Positions 1-7,442 of a DNA stretch of 8,308 nt are shown one piece after another. The translations under genes were made by a program, and so were the position numbers. Position 1 is the first letter of the stretch; the number at the start of each line of letters is the position of its first letter. This DNA comes from Planctomycetaceae bacterium. GTDB taxonomy: Bacteria > Planctomycetota > Phycisphaerae > Phycisphaerales > SM1A02. Location: positions 1-8,308 of the forward strand of contig CANHFL010000032.1 in assembly GCA_947459855.1 (NCBI GenBank), in the 5' to 3' direction. The notes under the pieces were generated by a model, which was given only the letters and a program-made list of their open reading frames with translations, did no database searches and was not told where the DNA came from.

Positions 1-792
1 ACCGGTCCCGCTGGCGATCTTCGTGCTCGATTTCACCGTCCCGTCGGCATTGAGGAACAGAATGTGGACCGCCCCGCGATTCTCGCCGTCCGTGTCGTCA
101 AACCTGGCCCCGACAGCCAGATCGGCCACGCCGTCCCCGTCCAGGTCCCCCATGTTCGCCACGGAACCGCCAAAGGAGTCGTAGTTCGCCAGCGTCGGCA
201 CATTGGTCCCACCGCTGGCGATCTTCGTCGCCCCGCCCGACTTCACCTTGCCGTTCGACGGCGCGGTGATCGACACCACGTAGTCTTCGACTTCCCCATC
301 GGGCGCGTCGCCGGTTGAAGACCCATCAAAAGTCGTGCTCAACCGGAACCGCGCGTACGTCGTACCGGTGAAGCCGGTGGGGACCGTTGAGAACGTCAAC
401 GTGAACAACCCGTTGTTCGTGCCCGTCGGAACGTTGATGATCGCTCGTTCATTGGTATTGTCGAACACGCCGTTCGCATTGAAGTCGATAAAGCCGACCA
501 GCAACGCGTCTGTCCCCGTCGTGTTCGTCGCCCGCAGCGTGATCGTCGGCGCGGTCCCGATCGTCAGCAGGAAATCGGCCTGCGGATTGATGACGCCGTC
601 TTCGTCGATCGGCAGCGCGCCGGTCGTGTCGTCTCCATTCGCCCGCGCGGTCTGGGTGGCGTCCGCTTCCCCGTCGATGCTGGCCCCCAGTTTCAGCCCG
701 GTAACGACCGTATGCCGTGGGCCTCCATTGGCCGCGAGCGTCTCGTAGTTGCCCCGGCCCGTGCCAGAGCCCGTATCCGGCGCGTCGCCGAA
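1..792 (-). repeat. Super-unit 4, truncated by the window edge: GEVED domain and the start of an FG-GAP block
   Basis: Residues 2019-2282. The GEVED domain is residues 2019-2189. Its end is altered compared with the other copies: the segment before GEVEDY reads STTFDGSSTGDAPD rather than the usual STDVA...ASD. One complete acidic loop (GDLDGDGVADLAVGA) and the GAVHILFLNADGTVKSS strand follow before the sequence runs out. Whether six repeats and a third cadherin-like domain follow cannot be seen. Confidence 0.85.
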
Positions 793-3700
793 GTCGATTT
801 CCACTACATCGCTGATGGTGATCGTGAACATCTGCTCGAACGACAGGCCGCTGTCGTCGGTTGTCAGCACGCGGATCGAGTAACTCGTTTTCTTTTCGAA
901 GTCGAACACCGCGTTGGATTGCAGTTCGTTCCCCACGATCTGGAACGATCCGTTGTCGGCGTCACCCATCCCCGCGACCAGCGTGTACGTGAACGTGTCG
1001 GTCGGGTTCGCGTCGGTCGTGCTGAACGTGCCAACGGCCGTGCCGCTGGGCTGATTCTCGGCGATCGTGTTCGCGGACAGGTCGAGTGCCGTGGGTGTCG
1101 CCGCAACGTCCAGCCGCAGGATGAAGACGGCCCCGCGATTGGCCCCGCCGCCACCAAAATCTCCTTCCGCGCCGACGATCAGGTCGGCCACACCGTCGGC
1201 GTCAAAATCGCCGAGGCCCGCGACCGAACTTCCCAAACTGTTGAAGTCGGCCAGCGTCGGCCCGCCATTGAGGTTATGGGCCAGTTTGGTGAGGCCGTTC
1301 GTCTTGACCGTCCCATCGGCATTGAGCCGCACAACGTAGGTCGCCCCCCGTTGTGTTCCGCCCGTGTCATCGCCCGTGGCACCGACGACGAGATCGGTCA
1401 CTCCATCCCCGTCAATGTCCCCGACGTTGGACACTGTGTTGCCGAAATAGTCTCGACTGGCCAACGTCGGCCCGCCATTCGTCCCGCTGGTGATTTGAGT
1501 GATGCCGTTGCTCTTAACCGTGCCATTCGCGTTCAGCCGCAGGATGTACACCGCGCCGGCGCGGTACACTGCCGTACTGTCTTTGCGGGCTCCGACCGCC
1601 AGGTCGCCGATTCCGTCCCCGTCGAAATCCCCCAGACTGGTCACGGATTGCCCGAAGTAGGCTCGATCGCCTAGTGTTGGCCCGCCGTTCACCTCGCTCG
1701 CGATCCGCGTGATGCCGCCCGACTTGACCGATCCATCGGTGTTGAGCCGCAGAACGTACACCGCGCCCCTACCGGCCCCCTCGGTATTCTCCAGGAACGC
1801 ACCGACCGCCAGATCGATCATCCCGTCGCCGTCAAGATCGCCCAGATTCGCCACGGATCCGCCGAAAAAGGCGAAGTTCACAAGCGCCGGCCCGCCGTTC
1901 AGGCCGTCGGCGATTTTGGTAATGCCGCCGCTCTTGACCGTGCCATCGGTGTTCAGTCGCAGGATGTACACCGCACCGCGGAAAAGCCCCCCGCCATCGT
2001 CCCCGGAAGCCCCAACAGCCAAGTCGACCACGCCATCGCCGTCAATGTCTCCCAGATTCGCGAGGGCACTCCCGAAGTAATCGCTGTTCGAAAGGGAGGG
2101 GCCCCCACCGGTCCCATTTCCGATCCGCGTACTCGCCCTCACCGATCCATCGGCTCTCAGAAACTGGATGAAGACCGCTCCCCGAGCATCGCTACCTTCG
2201 GCCCTGCGGGATCCGACCGCGATGTCGCCGATGCCGTCTCCGTCGAGGTCCCCCAGACTGGCAACGGCACTTCCGAACAGCTCCTGGTTTCCGAGCGACG
2301 GCCCGCCAAAGAGGTTATCGCCGATCTTCGAGACGCCATTCAGCTTCGGCTTGCCATTCGACGGCGTGACGATCGTCGCGACGTAATCTTCGACTTCGCC
2401 GTCGCTGGCGAGTCCGGTCGAGTTCTCCGACGCGACATCGGTGCTCAACCGGAACCGGGCGTAGGTCGTCCCAGTGAATCCCGCGGGCACCACCGGGAAC
2501 GTCAGCGTGAACGAACCGTTCGTTGTCCCATTGGGAACCGCCACGCTGGCCCGCTCGCTGGCGTTGTCGAACACCCCGTTGTTGTTGTAGTCGACCCAGC
2601 CGTACAGCGTTGCCGCCGTCCCGGTGGTATTGGTCGCCCGCAGCGTGATCGTCGGCTGCGAGCCGGTCGTCAGCAGGAAATCGGCCTGCGGATTGATGAC
2701 GCCGTCTTCGTCGATCGGCAGCGCACCGGTCATGTCGTCGCCATTCGCCCGCGCGGTCTGGCTGGCGTCCGCTTCCCAGTCGATGCTGGACCCCAGTTTC
2801 AGACCGGCCACGACCGTATGCCGCGGGCCCCCATTGGCCAAAAGCGTCTCGTAGTTGCCCGCCCCAGTCCCTGCTCCGGTATCCGGCGCATCGCCAAAGT
2901 CGAGTTCCACCACATCGCTGATGGTGATCGTGAATGTCTGCTCGAAGAACGAGCCGCCGTCGTCGGTCGTGCGGACGCGGACCGCGTAACTCGATTTCGT
3001 TTCGAAGTCGAACACCGCGTTGGATTGCAGGGCGTTCCCCACAATCTGGAACGACCCGTTGTCGGTGTCGCCCATTCCCGCGACCAGCGTGTAGGTGAAC
3101 GTGTCGAACGGGTTGGCATCCGTGGACGAGAACGTACCGATCGCAGTGCCGATCGGCTGGTTTTCGGCGATCGTATTGGCGGAGAGGCCGAGCGCCGTGG
3201 GGGTCGCCGGAACGTCCAGCCGCAGGATGTGGACAGCGCCGCGGTTGGATCCACCCCCGCTGGCATCCGAGACCGCCCCGACGATCAGATCGGCCACACC
3301 GTCCGCGTCAAAATCCCCGAGGCTCGCCGCGGAACTTCCAAACCGGTCGCCGGCCAGCGTTGGTCCACCATTCAGATTTCTGGCCAGCTTGGTGACGCCG
3401 CCGGTCTTGACTGTGCCATCCGCATTGAGCCGCAGCACGTACAGCGCACCGGCACTGGTTACCCCCGTATCATCCCCATAAGCCCCGACAACAAGATCAC
3501 TGACGCCATCGCCGTCCAGGTCGCCGACGTTGGCCACCGCGGAGCCGAAATAGTCTCTGGTCAACAGAGTCGGCCCGCCGTTCGTCCCGCTGGCGATCTG
3601 GGTGATCCCACCGCTTTTGACCGTGCCATCCGCGTTCAGCCGCAGGATGTACACCGCACCCGCGCGGGATGCCCCGGCACTGTCCCGACTGGCTCCGACT

Positions 3701-6700
3701 GCCAGATCGAAGATTCCGTCTCCATCGAAATCGCCCAGACTGGTCACGGAGTGGCCGAAGTTGGCTCCATCCCCCAGCGTTGGTCCGCCGTTGACCCCGC
3801 TGGCGATGCGGGTGATGCCACCGGACTTCACCGACCCATCGGTGTTGAGCCGCAAAACATAAACCGCTCCTCGGCTGGTCCCCTCGGTGTTCTCTGAATA
3901 GGCACCGACGGCGAGGTCGATCATCCCATCGCCGTCAACATCCCCCAGATTCGCCACGGAATTGCCGAACCTGACGAAGTTCGCGAGCGTCGGCCCTCCG
4001 TTAAAAGCGTCGGAAACTCTGGTGATTCCGCCGGACTTGACCGTGCCATTGGTATTCAGCCGCAAAATGTACACCGCGCCGCGGGAAACTCCCCCGCCGT
4101 CGAACCCAGCGGATCCGACCGCGAGATCGACCACGCCGTCACCGTCGATGTCCCCCAGGTTGGCGAGCGCACTCCCAAAAAAATCGTCCGCATTAAGTGT
4201 CGGGCCTCCGCCAGTGCCATTGCCGATCCGCGTAGTCGCCTTCACCGATCCATTGGCATTCAGAAACTGGATGTATACCGCTCCGCGAAAATCGGGTAAT
4301 TCCGATCGTTGGGCTCCCACCGCGATGTCGCCGATGCCGTCACCATCGAGGTCCCCCAGTCTCACCACGGCGGTTCCGAACTGCTCCTGGTTTCCCAGCG
4401 ATGGCCCACCATTCTGGTTGTCGGCAATCTTTGAGTTGCCATTCAGCTTGGGCTTGCCATTCGACGGCGTGACGATCGTCGCGGCGTAATCTTCCACTTC
4501 GCCGTTGATCGCGACGCCGGTTGCGCTCGACGCGGCCGTGCTGGTGCTCAGCCGGAACCGCGCGTAGGTCGTCCCGGTGAACCCAGCGGGGACCGTCGGG
4601 AACGTCAGCGTGAACGAACCGTTGGTTGTTCCATCGGGCACCGCGATCTGGGCGCGTTCGCTGGCGTCGTCGAACGCGCCGTTGGCGTTGTAGTCGACCC
4701 AGCCGTACAGCGTGGCGACCGTCCCGGTGGTGTTCGTCGCCCGCACTGTCACGGTCGGCTGCGCGCCGATCGGGAATTGCAGATCAGACTGTGGAAAGAG
4801 CACGCCATCTTCGTCCAGACCGTCGCCATTCGCGGCCGCGTTGGCCGTGGCATTCGCTTCCGCATCGACATTGACACCCAGGCGCAGCCCGGCGGTGAGG
4901 ATATGCCGCGGACCGCCGTCGGCGAGCGTGGTCGCGTAGTTGCCCGCGCCGGTTCCGGTGCCTGTGTCCGGGGCGTCAGCGAAATCGAACGTCGCCGCAT
5001 CCAACCGCAAAATGTAGACCGCGCCCCGGTCCTGCCCGCCCGCGTCGTCGAGTCTCGCCCCCACAAGAATGTCGGCCACCCCGTCTCCGTCAAAGTCCCC
5101 CAGACTGGTGACACTCGATCCGAAATTGGTCCCAGCGACAGAGGGGCCGCCATTCACTCCGCTGGCGATGCGCACCGATCCCGCGAGCGTGCCGTCCGCA
5201 TGCAGAAACACGGACGACACACTGTTATCGCCTTCCGATCCCACCAGCAGGTCGGTCACGCCGTTCCCGTCGAGATCGCCTGCCGTCGCCAGCGACGGTC
5301 GCACGCTTGTCGAGATCCCCAGTTGCGTATTGGTGACCTGAGACAGCGACTGGACGCTCCCGTCCGCATTCAAGCGGGCGACATACACACCGCCGCGATA
5401 CCCGATCGCCACATCGCCGATGTTGTCGCCATCGAAGTCCCCCAGACTGGCCAGCGAAGTCCCGAACTGACTGCTGTTGGCCAGCGTCGGCCCGCCGTTC
5501 ACTCCGTTGCCGATCCGCGTGGAGGACGAAACGGTCCCATCCGGGTTCATCAGCAAAATGTAGACGGCACCACGGTACGTGGGAGTGGTAGTGAACTCTT
5601 CGCCGATCGCCCCCACCGCCAGATCACCCACGCCATCGCCGTTGATGTCGCCAATGGCGGCCACGGACGTGCCAAACAGGGAACCGACGGGCAGCGTTGG
5701 TCCGCCGTTGGTCCCGCTGGCGATCTGTGTGATCCCCCCGGACTTCACGGTCCCGTCCGAATTCAGGCGGAGTAGATACACCGCCCCCGCATTCGTGGCC
5801 CCAAGGTCGACCCGCGGCGCTCCGACGGCGATGTCCTCAATCCCGTCTCCGTCGATATCCCCGATAGCTGCGGTCGAATAGCCGAAGAAGTCAGAGAGGG
5901 CGAGTGTTGGACCGCCCCCCGTCCCGGACGCGATCTTCGTGGTCCCCTTCACCGACCCATCGGCATTCATTCGCAGGACGTAAACCGCCCCCGCTCCAAA
6001 GGCGCCCGTGTCGTCCAGACCTGCCCCCACGGCGATGTCCGTGACCCCGTCTCCGTCGATATCGCCAATGCGGGAAACGGAACGCCCAAACTGGTCACTG
6101 TCGGCCAGGACGGGGCCGTTGGTCGTGTTGTCGTCGATCTTTGTGCTGCCGCTCGACTTGACGACGCCGGTGGTCGGTCTGGTGATGCGGACCGCGTAAT
6201 CCTCGACCTCGCCATCGCTGGCGGCCCCCGTGGAATTCGCCGCGGCCACGTCCGTGCTCAGCCGGAACCGCGCGTACGTCGTCCCCGTGAACGTCGTCGT
6301 GATCGTCGGGAAGTTCAGCGTGAACCGGCCATTGGTCGTTCCATCCGGCACGGTGAGGCTCGCCCGCTCGACGGCGTTGTCGAACGCACCATTCCCATTC
6401 GTATCGATCCACCCGTACAGCGTGGCCGCCGCACCCGTGGTGTTGGTCGCCAGCAGCGTCACTGTCGGGGCGGCGCCGGTCGTCAACAGGAAGTCGACCG
6501 CCGGATTGAGGACGCCGTCTTCGTCCAGGCCGTCGCCGTTCGCGGCGGCGTTGGCGGTCGCGTTCGCTTCCCCGTCGACATTAGCCCCTAGTTTCAGCCC
6601 GGCCACAATCGTGTGCCGAGGGCCGTGGTTGGCGAGGAGGGTTTCGTAGTTGCCAACGCCGGTCCCGGCGCCTGTATCGGGGGCATCCCCAAAATCCTCG

Positions 6701-6846
6701 GCCAGCACCAACCGCGTTTCCAGCGCCTCCACCCGGTTCGCCATGCGGCGATTCAGAGGTCTTCTTGCTGAACGCACCCGCCCGCGCGTCTCACCCCGAC
6801 CATTGAACACATTCCGCAGCGACTGCAACCAATCGAATGTCAGCAT
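1..6846 (-). CDS. Giant modular secreted/surface protein with GEVED, FG-GAP and cadherin-like repeats (partial, C-terminus outside window)
   Basis: The frame is open for 2282 codons from ATG at 6846 to the left edge, with no stop found on reading every codon triplet. Residues 1-49 are Arg-rich and end in LETRLVLA (residues 42-49), resembling the planctomycete LEPR-XLL export-type N-terminus; no classic hydrophobic signal helix is visible. FGDAPDT at residues 52, 622, 1317 and 2019 (FADAPDT in the second) opens four GEVED domains that close with GEVEDY at 212, 782, 1483 and 2184. Each is followed by FG-GAP repeats with loops such as GDLDGDGIGDIAVGA, which in this family bind Ca2+ and build beta-propellers. 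Cadherin-like domains lie at about 1214-1314 and 1916-2016. The start at 6846 has a weak GAGAG site 5 nt upstream. An in-frame ATG at 6936 would add 30 residues and is less likely. A role in adhesion or extracellular matrix is inferred; ligand and anchoring are unknown because the C-terminus is missing. Confidence 0.93.
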   Translation of the reverse strand, partial: MLTFDWLQSLRNVFNGRGETRGRVRSARRPLNRRMANRVEALETRLVLAEDFGDAPDTGAGTGVGNYETLLANHGPRHTIVAGLKLGANVDGEANATANAAANGDGLDEDGVLNPAVDFLLTTGAAPTVTLLATNTTGAAATLYGWIDTNGNGAFDNAVERASLTVPDGTTNGRFTLNFPTITTTFTGTTYARFRLSTDVAAANSTGAASDGEVEDYAVRITRPTTGVVKSSGSTKIDDNTTNGPVLADSDQFGRSVSRIGDIDGDGVTDIAVGAGLDDTGAFGAGAVYVLRMNADGSVKGTTKIASGTGGGPTLALSDFFGYSTAAIGDIDGDGIEDIAVGAPRVDLGATNAGAVYLLRLNSDGTVKSGGITQIASGTNGGPTLPVGSLFGTSVAAIGDINGDGVGDLAVGAIGEEFTTTPTYRGAVYILLMNPDGTVSSSTRIGNGVNGGPTLANSSQFGTSLASLGDFDGDNIGDVAIGYRGGVYVARLNADGSVQSLSQVTNTQLGISTSVRPSLATAGDLDGNGVTDLLVGSEGDNSVSSVFLHADGTLAGSVRIASGVNGGPSVAGTNFGSSVTSLGDFDGDGVADILVGARLDDAGGQDRGAVYILRLDAATFDFADAPDTGTGTGAGNYATTLADGGPRHILTAGLRLGVNVDAEANATANAAANGDGLDEDGVLFPQSDLQFPIGAQPTVTVRATNTTGTVATLYGWVDYNANGAFDDASERAQIAVPDGTTNGSFTLTFPTVPAGFTGTTYARFRLSTSTAASSATGVAINGEVEDYAATIVTPSNGKPKLNGNSKIADNQNGGPSLGNQEQFGTAVVRLGDLDGDGIGDIAVGAQRSELPDFRGAVYIQFLNANGSVKATTRIGNGTGGGPTLNADDFFGSALANLGDIDGDGVVDLAVGSAGFDGGGVSRGAVYILRLNTNGTVKSGGITRVSDAFNGGPTLANFVRFGNSVANLGDVDGDGMIDLAVGAYSENTEGTSRGAVYVLRLNTDGSVKSGGITRIASGVNGGPTLGDGANFGHSVTSLGDFDGDGIFDLAVGASRDSAGASRAGAVYILRLNADGTVKSGGITQIASGTNGGPTLLTRDYFGSAVANVGDLDGDGVSDLVVGAYGDDTGVTSAGALYVLRLNADGTVKTGGVTKLARNLNGGPTLAGDRFGSSAASLGDFDADGVADLIVGAVSDASGGGSNRGAVHILRLDVPATPTALGLSANTIAENQPIGTAIGTFSSTDANPFDTFTYTLVAGMGDTDNGSFQIVGNALQSNAVFDFETKSSYAVRVRTTDDGGSFFEQTFTITISDVVELDFGDAPDTGAGTGAGNYETLLANGGPRHTVVAGLKLGSSIDWEADASQTARANGDDMTGALPIDEDGVINPQADFLLTTGSQPTITLRATNTTGTAATLYGWVDYNNNGVFDNASERASVAVPNGTTNGSFTLTFPVVPAGFTGTTYARFRLSTDVASENSTGLASDGEVEDYVATIVTPSNGKPKLNGVSKIGDNLFGGPSLGNQELFGSAVASLGDLDGDGIGDIAVGSRRAEGSDARGAVFIQFLRADGSVRASTRIGNGTGGGPSLSNSDYFGSALANLGDIDGDGVVDLAVGASGDDGGGLFRGAVYILRLNTDGTVKSGGITKIADGLNGGPALVNFAFFGGSVANLGDLDGDGMIDLAVGAFLENTEGAGRGAVYVLRLNTDGSVKSGGITRIASEVNGGPTLGDRAYFGQSVTSLGDFDGDGIGDLAVGARKDSTAVYRAGAVYILRLNANGTVKSNGITQITSGTNGGPTLASRDYFGNTVSNVGDIDGDGVTDLVVGATGDDTGGTQRGATYVVRLNADGTVKTNGLTKLAHNLNGGPTLADFNSLGSSVAGLGDFDADGVADLIVGAEGDFGGGGANRGAVFILRLDVAATPTALDLSANTIAENQPSGTAVGTFSTTDANPTDTFTYTLVAGMGDADNGSFQIVGNELQSNAVFDFEKKTSYSIRVLTTDDSGLSFEQMFTITISDVVEIDFGDAPDTGSGTGRGNYETLAANGGPRHTVVTGLKLGASIDGEADATQTARANGDDTTGALPIDEDGVINPQADFLLTIGTAPTITLRATNTTGTDALLVGFIDFNANGVFDNTNERAIINVPTGTNNGLFTLTFSTVPTGFTGTTYARFRLSTTFDGSSTGDAPDGEVEDYVVSITAPSNGKVKSGGATKIASGGTNVPTLANYDSFGGSVANMGDLDGDGVADLAVGARFDDTDGENRGAVHILFLNADGTVKSSTKIASGTG
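793..2898 (-). repeat. Super-unit 3: GEVED domain, six FG-GAP repeats, cadherin-like domain (2106 bp)
   Basis: Residues 1317-2018, exactly 702 codons. The GEVED domain is residues 1317-1488; its usual IDGEAD segment reads IDWEAD here. Six FG-GAP repeats occupy residues of about 1498-1913. Their first acidic loops are 67 and then 70, 70, 70 and 70 residues apart, so the DNA sub-period is 210 bp. Repeat 6 has lost the FG dipeptide (NSLGSSVAGLGDFDADG). The cadherin-like domain follows. Many stretches are nearly identical at DNA level to units 2 and 4, which marks a tandem duplication. Confidence 0.88.
799..1101 (-). other. Cadherin-like domain 2
   Basis: Residues of about 1916-2016, exactly 702 codons after cadherin-like domain 1. 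It keeps the same landmarks: ANTIAENQPSGTAVGTF, DTFTYTLVAGMGD, NGSFQIVGNELQ, FDFEKKTSYSIRVLTTD and FTITISDVVE. The two copies differ at few residues, chiefly in the turn after TTDD. Confidence 0.8.
2899..4983 (-). repeat. Super-unit 2: GEVED domain, six FG-GAP repeats, cadherin-like domain
   Basis: Residues 622-1316. The GEVED domain is residues 622-787 (FADAPDTGTG to GEVEDY). A linker containing TPSNGKPKLNG leads into six FG-GAP repeats, residues of about 797-1211. Their acidic loops read GDLDGDG, GDIDGDG, GDVDGDG, GDFDGDG, GDLDGDG and GDFDADG, each followed by a VGA-type strand and then a GAVYILRLN-type strand. The cadherin-like domain closes the unit. The position-specific variants, for example GMIDLAVGA in repeat 3 and GDFDADG in repeat 6, recur at the same places in unit 3, which indicates duplication of the whole unit. 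Confidence 0.87.
2905..3207 (-). other. Cadherin-like domain 1
   Basis: Residues of about 1214-1314. The order is typical of bacterial cadherin repeats: ANTIAENQPIGTAIGTF, then a DTFTYTLVAG strand, NGSFQIVGNALQ, FDFETKSSYAVRVRTTD and the closing FTITISDVVE. The AEN, DFE and DVxE positions match the Ca2+-coordinating residues of the family. It follows repeat 6 of unit 2 and joins directly to the next GEVED domain. Confidence 0.8.
4984..6693 (-). repeat. Super-unit 1: GEVED domain plus six FG-GAP repeats, no cadherin domain
   Basis: Residues 52-621. The GEVED domain spans residues 52-217 and contains FGDAPDTG, GPRHTIVAGLKLG, DEDGV, TLYGWIDTNGNG, TTYARFRLSTD and the closing GEVEDY. Six FG-GAP repeats follow in residues of about 228-616, with acidic loops such as GDIDGDG, GDINGDG, GDFDGDN and GDLDGNG. 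Repeat 4 has lost most of the loop between its VGA-like strand and its GAVY-like strand (AIGYRGGVYVARLN). Repeat 5 has no FG dipeptide (TSVRPSLATAGDLDGNG). The first and sixth acidic loops are 966 bp apart, against 1041 and 1038 bp in units 3 and 2, so this is the shortest and most divergent block. It passes straight into unit 2 through RLDAATFDFADAPDT, without the cadherin-like domain. Confidence 0.85.
6700..6846 (-). other. N-terminal Arg-rich leader with LEPR-XLL-like motif
   Basis: The first 49 residues begin MLTFDWLQSLRNVF, continue with many arginines (RGETRGRVRSARRPLNRR) and end in VEALETRLVLA directly before the first GEVED domain. Many large extracellular planctomycete proteins carry a short LExRxLLA-type motif at this place, so the leader supports both the taxon and the start codon. 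No run of 12 or more hydrophobic residues is present, so it is not a textbook Sec signal peptide. That it serves export or processing is inferred from family context. Confidence 0.7.
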
Positions 6847-6851
6847 GAGAA

Positions 6852-6856
6852 CTCTC
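6852..6856 (-). promoter_or_regulatory. Weak ribosome-binding site of the surface-protein gene
   Basis: Read on the minus strand, GAGAG lies 5 nt before the ATG at 6846. It supports this start. The alternative ATG at 6936 has a GAGG only 3 nt upstream, which is closer than usual. Confidence 0.35.
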
Positions 6857-6975
6857 AACCCAAACCCGGAACCGCGCCAAACCTGTTTCGCTCGTTGGCC
6901 GTGCCTGGCGAGGGCCACGCAGCCACGGCGACACATTTGCCTCAACTCAATCCTGCGGAGGAACAGGTCGACTCA

Positions 6976-6994
6976 CGCCGCTCGCGCAGCGGCG
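6976..6994. repeat. Perfect 7-bp inverted repeat with 5-nt loop
   Basis: CGCCGCT and AGCGGCG flank CGCGC. The stem is fully GC-rich apart from one A-T pair. It lies 130-148 bp upstream of the surface-protein start and could be a leader hairpin or a protein-binding palindrome. It lacks a T-run in either direction, so it is not a standard terminator. Confidence 0.45.
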
Positions 6995-7135
6995 CTATCC
7001 CCCCATTGTCTTTAGCAAGTAAAAGCCTCCCCAACCGCCCCAACCCCCGTCAGGCGCCAGTCGCAAATCCATCGAATCTTCGCTGACTGTCGTAATCGCC
7101 AATCGAAACCCTGCGAATGGACCGTTTTGACGTAT

Positions 7136-7196
7136 GCCACTGGCTCTGCCAGTGCGAGTCCTCTCGCGAACGACGAGCACAGGCGGAGCCGGTGGC
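7136..7196 (+). repeat. Imperfect long inverted repeat (20-nt arms, 21-nt loop), REP-like
   Basis: Arm 7136-7155 and arm 7177-7196 pair at 17 of 20 positions. Two further positions become G-U pairs in a plus-strand RNA, leaving one A-A mismatch. The first arm also forms its own hairpin, CACTGGC-TCT-GCCAGTG (7138-7154); the loop holds CGAG-TCCT-CTCG (7155-7166); and the second arm extends into GAGCC-GGT-GGCTC (7186-7198). The element lies about 330 bp upstream of the activator start. It may be a dispersed intergenic repeat or a leader structure; neither can be shown from one copy. Confidence 0.6.
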
Positions 7197-7410
7197 TCTT
7201 CTGGCAAAGTGGCTCACCCGGCGCTCCAACCGCCACGACCGAAACGCCACGCGGGGCCGGTTATAACGACTCTGACGATTTCGCTGAGTTGTCGCCCGCC
7301 GGAATCGTTTTGTCCGCTTTTGGAGACACCTTCAGCCTGTTCAGACTCCCCCCGATTCAGTGGACTACTCGTGGCGACAGGAACGCCGGGGTGGCAAGGA
7401 GGTGCAGTGT

Positions 7411-7442
7411 TTCCGACCGGTGACAGTCCGGTCCGGATGGAA
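7411..7442 (+). repeat. Hairpin about 90 bp upstream of the activator gene
   Basis: GACCGG (7415-7420) and CCGGTC (7428-7433) pair perfectly around the loop TGACAGT. TTCC (7411-7414) can pair with GGAA (7439-7442) after a bulge, which lengthens the stem. The position fits a 5' leader or an operator. Its sequence recalls part of an FMN riboswitch, but the remaining conserved elements are absent. Confidence 0.4.

Noticed and set aside
712..1674. 320-codon open frame on the plus strand
   Set aside because: It lies opposite the surface-protein frame. Its sequence repeats with the same 2106-bp period (compare 2818-3897) and shows no domain of its own. It is an antisense shadow of repetitive high-GC coding DNA.
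4777..5775. 332-codon open frame on the plus strand
   Set aside because: It is antisense to FG-GAP and GEVED coding sequence, with recurrent HAVPVEI-like strings that mirror the repeats. No family resemblance was seen.
1..6846. CRISPR array or satellite-type repeat
   Set aside because: The 210-bp and 2106-bp periodicities are fully explained by protein repeats in one open frame; there are no short identical repeats with unique spacers.
6934..6936. Alternative upstream start of the surface-protein gene
   Set aside because: It is in frame and adds 30 residues, but its Shine-Dalgarno-like GAGG is too close. The leader beginning at 6846 already has the expected form for planctomycete proteins of this type.
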